Source: Siccirubricoccus sp. G192 (GTDB taxonomy: Bacteria; Pseudomonadota; Alphaproteobacteria; Acetobacterales; Acetobacteraceae). Taken from it: a stretch of 64,000 bases of DNA. The notes beneath the pieces are model-generated. The model saw nothing but the letters and a program-made list of their open reading frames with translations, searched no databases and was not told where the DNA came from. The stretch's first letter is position 1. The number at the start of each line of letters is the position of its first letter. The position numbers were made by a program, and so were the translations under genes. This document shows positions 7,325 through 14,916 of the stretch, one piece after another. The DNA is taken from contig NZ_JAHREN010000001.1 in NCBI RefSeq assembly GCF_019084075.1, positions 496,001-560,000 on the forward strand, read 5' to 3'.

Positions 7325-10140
7325 GCAGCACGGCCGCCCTCCCCGCCAGGCCGTCGGCGCAGCGTGTCCCCGCGCTGGCCGAGGCGCCTACCGTAATTCC
7401 CGACCTCATCGCCGAACTCACCGGCCGCACCGGCCCCCCGGCCCGCCGGGATGTGGCGCTCGACCTGCTGCGGCGGCATCTCGGCCGCATCCAGGGCACG
7501 GTGCAGGAAGCCTTCGAGGCGCATCAGCTTTCCGGCCTCGCCGCCGCCCGCTGGCTGGCGGCGCTGACCGACGGGGTGATGGTGGCCATCCATGCCTATG
7601 CCCTGGCCATGGTGCCGCCGCGCAACCCGGCCGAGGCCGCCGAGGCCCCCTTCGCCCTGGTCGCCACCGGCGGCTATGGCCGCGGCGTGCTGGCGCCCTA
7701 TTCCGATATCGACCTGCTCTTCCTGACCGAGGAGGCCGCCGGCCCGCGCATCCAGCGGGCGGTGGAATTCGTCCTCTACATGCTCTGGGACCTCGGCCTG
7801 AAGGTCGGCCACGCCACCCGCAGCATCGAGGACTGCATGGAGGAGGCGGCACGCGACAGCACGGTGCTCACCGCGCTGGTGGATGCCCGCTTCCTGGCCG
7901 GCGAACGCCCGGTCTTCGAGCGGTTCGAGGAGGTCTTCACCCGCACCCGGCAGGAACGCGGCCTCGGCCCCTTCCTGGCCGCCAAGCGGGCCGAGCGCGC
8001 CGCCCGCCACGCCCGCTACGGCGACAGCCCCTATCTGGTGGAGCCGCATGTCAAGGAAGGCCAGGGGGGCCTGCGCGACCTGCAGACCCTCTACTGGCTC
8101 GCCCGCTATGCCTTCGGCGCCCAGCGGATGCCGGACCTGGTGGGGGAGGACAGCCCCGGCGGCGGGCTGCTGACCGAGCATGAGGCGCGCGCCATCCGCC
8201 GCGCCTGGAACTTCCTCTGGACCGTCCGCTTCCACCTGCACTACGTCGCCGGAAGGGCGGAGGAGCGCCTGACCTTCGACTTCCAGCCGGTGGTGGGCGC
8301 CCGCATGGGCTATACCCCGCGCGGCCGGCAGGACGGCGTCGAGCGCTTCATGAAGCACCTGTTCCTGACGGTGCGCGACGTGCTGCGCCTGACGCGCGTG
8401 CTGGAACCGGCGATCGAGCGCGCCGCGCTCGGCCCACCCGCGGTGCGGCGGCAGGGCGATGCCGGGCTGGCCGAGGCGGGGCTGGCGCTCGCCGATGGCA
8501 AGCTGGTGGCGGCGCCGCCCAACCGGGACTTCTCGCGCGAGCCGGTGCTGATGCTCCGCATCCTGAAGGCGGCGCGGGACCGCAAGCTCGACATCCACCC
8601 GCTGGCGGTGCGGGCGCTGATCCGCAATGCCTTCCACGCCGCCGCGCTGCGCGGCCAGCCGGAAGCCAATGCCCTGTTCCTCGACCTGCTCACCGGCCGC
8701 GACGCGGCGGTCTGGCTCAGGCTGATGAACAAGACCGGGTTCCTCTCACGCTTCATCCCGGACTGGGCGCGGATCGTCGGGCTGATGCAGTTCGACACCT
8801 ACCATGTCTTCACCGTCGACGAGCACACGATCGAGGCGATCAGCGTGCTGCAGCAGCTGGAGGCCGGCAGGCTGGGCGAGGCCACGCCGGTGGCGAGCGA
8901 GCTGGTGGACCAGTTGCAGTCGCGCCGCGCCCTCTATGTCGCGGCGCTGCTGCACGACATCGCCAAGGGCCGCGGCGGCGACCATTCCGAACTCGGCGCC
9001 CGCATCGCGCAGGAGATCGGCCCGAAGCTCGGCCTCACCCAGGAGGAGACGGAGACCGTCTCCTGGCTGGTGCTGCACCACCTGCTCATCAGCCAGACCG
9101 CCTTCAAGCGCGACATCGAGGACCCCAAGACCATCCTCGACATCGCCGACCTCGTGCAGTCCCCCGAACGCCTGCGGCTGCTGCTGGTGCTGACGGTGGC
9201 CGACATGCGCGCGGTAGGCCCCAAGGTCTGGAACGGCTGGAAGGCCACCCTGCTGCGGGAGGTCTATTGGCGCGTGGCGGAAGTGCTGGCCGGCGGCCTC
9301 TCGGTGCCGGAACGCGACGTGCGCGTGGCCCGCGCCCGCGAGGCCGCCGCCGCCATGCTGGCGGGCTGGCCGGCGGCGGACCGGGAGCAGTTCCTGGCGC
9401 GCGGCTATCCCGGCTACTGGCTCTCCTTCGATGCCGAGACGCATGCCCGCCACGCCGCCCTGATCCGCGAGGCGGAGGCCACCGGCGCGCCGCTGACGGT
9501 CCGCACCCGCGTGCTGGAAGCCCGCGCCGTCACCGAGATCACGGTCTATGCCGCCGACCATCCCGGCCTGTTCAGCCGCATCGCGGGCGCGCTGGCCGTC
9601 GCCGGCGCTAGCATCGTGGATGCGCGCATCCATACGCTGACCAACGGCATGGCGCTCGATACCTTCTGGGTGCAGGACGCGGCCGGCGGCGCCTTCGACC
9701 AGCCGCACCGCCTGGCCAGGCTTTCCGTGCTGATCGAGCAGTCGCTCTCCGGCCGGCTGCGCCTGGCGGAGGAGATCGCCAAGGTGCGGCGGGAGCCGGC
9801 CAGGCTGCGCGCCGTCACGGTGCCGCCGCGCGTGGTCTTCGACAACCATGCCTCCAATACCCATACCGTCATCGAGGTGAATGGCCGCGACCGGCCGGGC
9901 CTGCTGCATGACGTGACGGCGGCGATCAGCGAGCAGGGCCTCCAGATCGCCTCCGCCCATATCACCACCTATGGGGTGCGGGCGGTGGACGTGTTCTACG
10001 TGAAGGACGTGTTCGGCCTGAAGGTCGAGAACGAGCGCAAGCTGGCCAGCCTGCGCCGGGCGATGGAGGCGGCGCTCGACCCGCCCGGCGGCGAGGGCGG
10101 GGGCGGCGCGGCGACCCGCGTGGTGTCGGAGCAGACCTAG
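7321..10140 (+). CDS. glnD: [Protein-PII] uridylyltransferase / uridylyl-removing enzyme
   Basis: A 939-residue bifunctional enzyme that uridylylates PII under nitrogen limitation and removes UMP under nitrogen excess. The nucleotidyltransferase motif GGYGRGVLAPYSDIDLL lies near 117-133. The HD domain (ALLHDIAKGRGGDHSE) is near 543. Two C-terminal ACT domains (AVTEITVYAADHPGLFSRI near 738; IEVNGRDRPGLLHDVTAA near 852) sense glutamine. Domain order and length are standard. It is translationally coupled to mutS. Its TAG is directly followed by the TAG of the opposing transporter gene, leaving no room for a terminator. Confidence 0.97.
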   Translation: MSSTAALPARPSAQRVPALAEAPTVIPDLIAELTGRTGPPARRDVALDLLRRHLGRIQGTVQEAFEAHQLSGLAAARWLAALTDGVMVAIHAYALAMVPPRNPAEAAEAPFALVATGGYGRGVLAPYSDIDLLFLTEEAAGPRIQRAVEFVLYMLWDLGLKVGHATRSIEDCMEEAARDSTVLTALVDARFLAGERPVFERFEEVFTRTRQERGLGPFLAAKRAERAARHARYGDSPYLVEPHVKEGQGGLRDLQTLYWLARYAFGAQRMPDLVGEDSPGGGLLTEHEARAIRRAWNFLWTVRFHLHYVAGRAEERLTFDFQPVVGARMGYTPRGRQDGVERFMKHLFLTVRDVLRLTRVLEPAIERAALGPPAVRRQGDAGLAEAGLALADGKLVAAPPNRDFSREPVLMLRILKAARDRKLDIHPLAVRALIRNAFHAAALRGQPEANALFLDLLTGRDAAVWLRLMNKTGFLSRFIPDWARIVGLMQFDTYHVFTVDEHTIEAISVLQQLEAGRLGEATPVASELVDQLQSRRALYVAALLHDIAKGRGGDHSELGARIAQEIGPKLGLTQEETETVSWLVLHHLLISQTAFKRDIEDPKTILDIADLVQSPERLRLLLVLTVADMRAVGPKVWNGWKATLLREVYWRVAEVLAGGLSVPERDVRVARAREAAAAMLAGWPAADREQFLARGYPGYWLSFDAETHARHAALIREAEATGAPLTVRTRVLEARAVTEITVYAADHPGLFSRIAGALAVAGASIVDARIHTLTNGMALDTFWVQDAAGGAFDQPHRLARLSVLIEQSLSGRLRLAEEIAKVRREPARLRAVTVPPRVVFDNHASNTHTVIEVNGRDRPGLLHDVTAAISEQGLQIASAHITTYGVRAVDVFYVKDVFGLKVENERKLASLRRAMEAALDPPGGEGGGGAATRVVSEQT

Positions 10141-11007
10141 CTAGCCACGCCGCCTTTCCGGCAGCGCAACCAGGATGCCGCCCGCCGCGATCACCAGCGC
10201 GCCGAGCAGCGCGGCCGCGTCCGGCCAGTCGTTGAAGACCAGCAGCCCGGCCAGGGTGGCCCAGACCAGCTGGGTATAGGAGAGCGGCGCCAGCAGGCTG
10301 GCCGGCGCCCGGGCATAGGCCAGCACCAGCAGCCCATGCCCGGCGCCCCCCAGCACGCCGAGCAGAACCAGCAGCGCCCAGTCCCCGCCCGAGGGCCAGG
10401 TCCAGACCAGGGGCTGCACCAGGCTGGTGGCGAGGGTGGCGGCGAGGCCGGTATGCAGGATGGTGGTGCGCGGATCGTCCACCGCGGCCAGCCGCCGGGT
10501 CAGGATCTGGTAGATCGCAAACAGCAATGCGGTGCCGAGCGGCAGCACCGTCGCCCAGTGCATCGGCGCGCCGCCGGTGAGGAAGGGCGGTTGCAGGGCG
10601 ATCACCACCCCGGCCAGGCCGATGCCGACGCCGAGCCAGCGCCGCCAGCCCACCCTCTCCCGCAGCCAGGCCGCCGCCAGCGCCACGGTCAGCACCGGCG
10701 AGGCGAAGCCGACCGCCGTGGCATCCGCCAGCGGGATATGCGCGAGCGCGGTGGAGAAGAGCAGGTTGCAGGCGGCCAGCAGCAGGCTGCGTACCGCCTG
10801 CAACCCCGGCGCCCGCGAGCGCCAGGGCAATTGCCCGGTGATGAGCCGCATCGCCAGCGCCATCGCCAGCAGGCTGAACAGGAAGCGCGCCCACATGAGC
10901 TGCGGCACCGCGTAGCGCGCGGTCAGCAGCTTCACCAGCGTGTCCATGGCAACGAAGAGGGCGAGCGCCGAAAGATGCAGCGCGATCCCGGCAAGCCGGC
11001 TGTTCAT
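10141..11007 (-). CDS. EamA-type drug/metabolite transporter
   Basis: A 288-residue integral membrane protein with about ten hydrophobic segments in two homologous halves, as in the EamA/DMT superfamily. The first half opens ALHLSALALFVAMDTLVKLL, and the second repeats the pattern near AMHWATVLPLGTALLFAIYQ. Substrate cannot be told; such proteins export amino acids or metabolites. It ends back to back with glnD at base 10141. A GC-rich hairpin at 11051-11080 separates it from gcrA upstream. Confidence 0.88.
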   Translation of the reverse strand: MNSRLAGIALHLSALALFVAMDTLVKLLTARYAVPQLMWARFLFSLLAMALAMRLITGQLPWRSRAPGLQAVRSLLLAACNLLFSTALAHIPLADATAVGFASPVLTVALAAAWLRERVGWRRWLGVGIGLAGVVIALQPPFLTGGAPMHWATVLPLGTALLFAIYQILTRRLAAVDDPRTTILHTGLAATLATSLVQPLVWTWPSGGDWALLVLLGVLGGAGHGLLVLAYARAPASLLAPLSYTQLVWATLAGLLVFNDWPDAAALLGALVIAAGGILVALPERRRG

Positions 11008-11050
11008 CAGCCGGCGAGGATTTCAGTCATGCCACCAGCATCGCCGCCCC

Positions 11051-11080
11051 CGCGCGGCGCGCCAAGGGGGGCGCCGCGCG
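11051..11080 (-). terminator. GC-rich hairpin between gcrA and the DMT transporter
   Basis: CGCGCGGCGC at 11051-11060 pairs perfectly with GCGCCGCGCG at 11071-11080 around a 10-base loop. It lies just past the gcrA stop (11088) and before the start of the transporter gene (11007), both on the minus strand. There is no U tract, so it is a terminator or attenuator only by position. Confidence 0.4.
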
Positions 11081-11087
11081 GTTCAGG

Positions 11088-11588
11088 TCAGGCGGCGTCC
11101 TCGCGCCGGTCGCGCGCCTTCACATAGGCCACCGCGGCATGGTCGGTGCAGTAGGGCTTGCCGGTCAGCGCCGCGGCTTCGCAGAAGCGGGATTCCGGCG
11201 TGCCGGGCTCGCCCAGCGGCCAGCAGCAACTGCGGGTGGAGAGCCGCGGGAAGGGCCGCACCACGGCGCTGGCGGCCGGGGCGTTCTGGGTCGGCGCGGC
11301 GGCCGGCATGCGGGCCGCCGCCGGGGCGGAGGCCAGCGCGGGTTCCGGCCGCCGCGGGGCAGCCTCGCGCGGCGCCGGCAGGCGGCGGGACTGCGGTACG
11401 GAGGGCGCCCCGGCCGCGCCCTCGGCCTCGCGCCGGATCGGGCTCGGCCGGGCCGGCAGGTCCAGCCGGTGCGCCTTGCCGACCACGGCATTTTTGGAGA
11501 TGCCCATGCGGCGGCCGATCTCCGCCGTGGAATGGCCCTCCGCCCAGAACCCGCGCAGCTGGTCGATTGCTTCGGCCGTCCAGTCCAT
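11088..11588 (-). CDS. gcrA: GcrA family cell-cycle regulator
   Basis: A 166-residue GcrA protein, which in Caulobacter binds sigma70 and GANTC-methylated DNA to time cell-cycle transcription. The N-terminal helix-turn-helix shows WTAEAIDQLRGFWAEGHST then EIGRRMGISKNAVVGKAHRL. A Pro/Ala linker (about residues 50-115) leads to the conserved C-terminus CCWPLGEPG ... FCEAAALTGKPYCTDHAAVAY. The start MDWTAE (11586-11588) has GGGAG about 7 nt upstream. The upstream 180 bp hold a TTTTCCACA sequence resembling a DnaA box on the same strand. Confidence 0.93.
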   Translation of the reverse strand: MDWTAEAIDQLRGFWAEGHSTAEIGRRMGISKNAVVGKAHRLDLPARPSPIRREAEGAAGAPSVPQSRRLPAPREAAPRRPEPALASAPAAARMPAAAPTQNAPAASAVVRPFPRLSTRSCCWPLGEPGTPESRFCEAAALTGKPYCTDHAAVAYVKARDRREDAA

Positions 11589-11769
11589 GTGGCTCTCCCT
11601 GACCAAGACCCGCTAGATCTTGTCGCCCTCTAGATACGGTAGGGCAACGCGGTGGAGGACCACAAGTTCTGGACGCAACGTGGACGCGAAAAGCTGTGGA
11701 AAAGCCCTTCGCGCCCGGTTTTTCCGGGCAATTGGTATCCTGTAGGCCGCTGCACGGCTCCGGCCCGGT
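11589..11769 (-). promoter_or_regulatory. gcrA upstream region with one DnaA-box-like 9-mer
   Basis: This 181-bp gap is more AT-rich than its surroundings. At 11695-11703 the minus strand reads TTTTCCACA, one mismatch from the DnaA consensus TTATCCACA, about 107 bp before the gcrA start. DnaA activation of gcrA is known in Caulobacter. One imperfect 9-mer is weak evidence. No clear -35/-10 pair was found. Confidence 0.3.
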
Positions 11770-12733
11770 TCAGAACAGCAGGCCCTTGCGCAGCATGCCA
11801 TGCACGCCCTTCTCGCCATTCACCGTCTGGGTCACCCGGAAGTCCACGGCCAGGCTGCAAAGCTGGTAGGCATCGGCCGGCGAGAGATTGGCGCGGGAGG
11901 TGATGAAGCCGATCATCTCGCGCAGCGCGGTCTTCATGGCGATGTCGAGATCCTCGTGCATCCCCATGCTGATGAAATGCGTGGCTGTCTCGGCCCTGGG
12001 ATAGCGCAGCACCGGGTCCGTGGCGCCGCCGCCCTTCTCCAGGTCCAGGCGGAAATGCCCGGTGAGGCAGATCTCCAGCGCATTGATGCAGACCTCGCCA
12101 TCGCCCTGCACGCCATGCCCGTCGCCGGCCGAGAAATTGGCGCCCGGGACGAAGACCGGGAGGTAGAGCGTGGCGCCCTCGCCGAGTTCCTTGTTGTCGA
12201 GGTTGCCGCCATGCGCGCGCGGCTCCTTGGTGGAGATCTGGCCCCATTCCTCGGGCGGCGCCACGCCCATGACGCCGAAGAAGGGGGCCAGCGGCAGGGT
12301 GATGCCGGGCCCCACCGGCACCTTGCAGGTGCGCGCGGCGCGGTCCACCGGGATGTGCAGCACGCGCTTGTAGGGGAAGTCCTCCGGCAGGGTGCCGCCG
12401 AGCGGGCGGAAGCCGCAGAAGCCCCAGTCGCAGCCGAATTCGATCTTCTCCACCTGCACCCGCAGCGCATCCCCCCGGCTCGGCGCCGCGCACCGCCACG
12501 GGGCCGGTGAGGATATGCGGGCCGAGCCGCGGCGCGCCGCCCTGGATGGCGCGCAGCCGCTCCGGGATGGCGAAGGGGCTGCCGGCGGGCGGCATCTGGT
12601 CCAGGCCGCCGGAGACGCATTCCAGCACCACCAGGTCGCCGGGATCGACCGTGGCGACTGGCGCGAAGCCGGCATCGAAGGCACCCCAGCGGACATTGTC
12701 GAGAGTGGGCGCGATGTGGTGGGTGGCGGGCAT
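11770..12733 (-). CDS. Acetamidase/formamidase (one frameshift at 12471-12476)
   Basis: This enzyme hydrolyses short-chain amides to ammonia and the acid. The first part reads MPATHHIAPTLDNVRWGAFD ... GPHILTGPVAVRGAEPG. The rest continues in the next frame as GDALRVQVEKIEFGCDWGFC with the family signatures CKVPVGPGITLPLAPFFGVM and PRAHGGNLDNKELGEGATLY, ending GMLRKGLLF. The break lies in a run of six G; five would restore a 320-residue protein of normal length. All expected blocks are present, so I regard the gene as intact and the extra base as a probable sequence error. Confidence 0.88.
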
Positions 12734-12787
12734 GCGGGGTTCCTCTGCGGGACGGGCGAGGCATGGAAGGCAAGGGACGCGCCGCGG

Positions 12788-13552
12788 TCAATCCACCGCC
12801 CCGCCCGGCAGCCTCTCCCGCAGCACCCGCTGGTCCTCCGGGCAGATGTGGGCGAGGCGGCGGTATTCGGCGGGCGCGTCGATCTCGCGATGCGCCGCCT
12901 CCCGCTTCGCCCGCATCGCCGCCAGGGCGGGCTCGATGGCGCGGCGGAGGCTGGCCTGCAGCGCCGCCATCGCCTCCTGCTCGGTGCCGCCGCGGCCCGC
13001 CGCGCCGGCGGCCCAGCTTTCGGCGGCGGCGCGGGCGCGGCCGGCGGCGGCGCGCAGCGTGCGGCGGTTCACCGCGACATGCCGGCGCTCATGCGCCTCC
13101 ACCTCGCGGAACAGGCAGGTGCCGGGCGGGATCTCCTCGGCGATGCGGATCAGGTGCTCGGCCTGCACCAGGGTCAGCGTCACCTGGTCCGGCGTGGCGC
13201 AGACGCCGCGATGGGTGCTGAGCGTGCGGGCATTGATCTCGCTGTGCCACTCGACGCGGGAGATGGTGAGCGCCAGGTGGTGCAGGGTGGCGCTGCGCGG
13301 CCGCCCGGTTTCCGCATGCAGCGCGTCGATGCCGAGGCTGGTGTCCAGCACCGGCTCCGGGTCCACCACCGAGAGCCGGATGCGCGGCTGCCGTGGCGGG
13401 CAGGCAGGCCCGGGCATGGCTGTGGCAGACTGGGCTGCGGGGACCTGGGACGCGGCGGCCGGCGCCTGGGGCGCCTGCGCCAGGGCGGGCGCGCCGGCCA
13501 GCCCCAAGGCCAGGCCGAAGCCCGCCGCGGCGCCGGCGCGCCTCAGAGCCAT
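12788..13552 (-). CDS. Putative secreted metallopeptidase-like protein with HExxH motif
   Basis: A 254-residue protein with an N-terminal signal peptide (RRAGAAAGFGLALGLAGAPA then ALAQ) and a Pro/Ala/Gln-rich linker. A later segment reads FREVEAHERRHVAVN, whose HERRH fits the zinc-binding HExxH pattern near residue 165. The arrangement resembles predicted secreted Zn-dependent proteases of the DUF922 type, but I cannot confirm the family or a third metal ligand. Its start ATG (13550-13552) overlaps the corA stop by 10 bp, so it follows corA in an operon. Periplasmic location is inferred. Confidence 0.6.
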   Translation of the reverse strand: MALRRAGAAAGFGLALGLAGAPALAQAPQAPAAASQVPAAQSATAMPGPACPPRQPRIRLSVVDPEPVLDTSLGIDALHAETGRPRSATLHHLALTISRVEWHSEINARTLSTHRGVCATPDQVTLTLVQAEHLIRIAEEIPPGTCLFREVEAHERRHVAVNRRTLRAAAGRARAAAESWAAGAAGRGGTEQEAMAALQASLRRAIEPALAAMRAKREAAHREIDAPAEYRRLAHICPEDQRVLRERLPGGAVD

Positions 13553-14530
13553 CCCTTGCGCTTGAAATACAGGATCGGCAGCACCGCCGAGACCACCATC
13601 AGCGCCAGAGCCAACGGATAGCCGAGTGGCCAGTGCAATTCCGGCATGATGTCGAAATTCATGCCGTAGATGCTGGCGATCAGGGTCGGCGGCATCAGCG
13701 CGACCGAGGCCACGGTGAAGGTCTTGATGATATTGGTCTGCTCGACATTGATGATGCCGAGCACCGCATCCAGCAGGAACTGCGCCTTGCTGTTCAGGAA
13801 GGTGGCGTGTTCCACCAGGGAGCGCACGTCGCGCACCAGGGTCTTGATGACCGCCTGGTTCTCCTTCCTCACCGTGGTCGCCTTCTCGGCGCCGACGAAG
13901 GTGAGGATGCGCGAGAGGCCGAGCAGGGTCTCCGAGGCACGGGTCGTCACCTCCCCGACCTGGCCAAGGGTGATCAGCGTGTCCTTGAGGTCGGCATCCC
14001 GCGCGGTTGCCTTCGTCTTGGCACGGGCGCTGCGGAAGGCGGTCTGGGAGGCGCGGTCCATGTCCGAGCCGATGCGTTCCAGGATATCGGCCAGCCGGTC
14101 CACCACCTGCTCGAAGAGGTGCAGCATCACCGCATCGGGGGGTCGCGAGCAGCGTGGCCGGGTTGCGCTGGCAGCGGGCGCTGAAGACGCTGAAGGCGCG
14201 GGGCGTGGCATAGCGCACGGTGACGAGGCTGGCATTGTTCAGCACGAAGGAGATGGCGGTGGAGCCGTATTCGCCATTCTCCACGCCATAGAGGAAATTG
14301 GCCGTCAGGAAGAGCGTCTCGTCCTCCTTGTAGAGGCGGGATGAGCTTTCGATCTCCTGCATCTCCTCGCGGGTCGGGATCTCCAGCCTGAGCGCGTCCT
14401 GCACCCGCCTCTCCTCCTCGGGCGAGGGGCTCAGCAGGTCGATCCAGACGGCACGCCGCAGCGCGGCTTCGTCCTGCGCGCCCTCCCGCACCGCGAGCTG
14501 GCCGTTCTCGACGGTATAGGTGGTGAGCAT
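13543..14530 (-). CDS. corA: CorA family magnesium/divalent cation transporter (one frameshift at 14137-14142)
   Basis: CorA forms pentameric inner-membrane Mg2+/Co2+ channels. The N-terminal cytosolic part begins MLTTYTVENGQLAVREG and runs to RNPATLLAT. After a run of six C on the coding strand the frame changes and continues DAVMLHLFEQVVDRLADILE to the two C-terminal helices, with the selectivity motif YGMNFD and the basic tail FKRKGWL. With five C the protein would be 328 residues, the family length. No residue of the signature is missing, so a sequence error is more likely than inactivation. Its stop overlaps the next gene. Confidence 0.9.
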
Positions 14531-14686
14531 GGCGGGCTCCCGGCCAGTCGGGGCTCAATCCCGGGTCCCGGGCTTCTACCCGGCGCCCGGCCGCAAGTCA
14601 CCCCCGGCGGCGCGGGTGGCCTGGCCCGGTGCTTGGGCAGGCGCCACGGCGGCTACCCGGAATGCGGCAACGGGGAGGAGGCCGGG

Positions 14687-14858
14687 ATGCGGAACGGGGT
14701 GTCGCGCCGCGCAGCGCTGGCGGCGGCGATGCCGGGCGGGCGGCCGGGCCGATCCGGCTGGTCGTCCCCATGGCGCCGGCGGCGGCACCGACTTGTGGGC
14801 CGCGCCATCGGTGAGCGGCTGGCGCACGACCTCGGCCAGCCCGTGGTGCCGCAAGGGT
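14687..14858 (+). pseudogene. Tripartite tricarboxylate transporter receptor (TctC/Bug) relic
   Basis: A strong GGGGAGGAGG leader and MRNGVSRRAALAAAMPGG look like a Bug-family periplasmic binding protein start. The next pieces, PIRLVVPMAP and LVGRAIGERLAHDLGQPVV, match the family's first strand and helix but fall in different frames, needing at least two base changes. The similarity stops after about 55 residues, where the next gene's ribosome-binding site begins. It is a truncated remnant of a roughly 320-residue protein and cannot be functional. Confidence 0.6.
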
Positions 14859-14916
14859 TGATTGCGGCCCCTCCCCGGCTTGGCGATACTGCCGGAGCCA
14901 AGCTGCGGAGGAGCGC

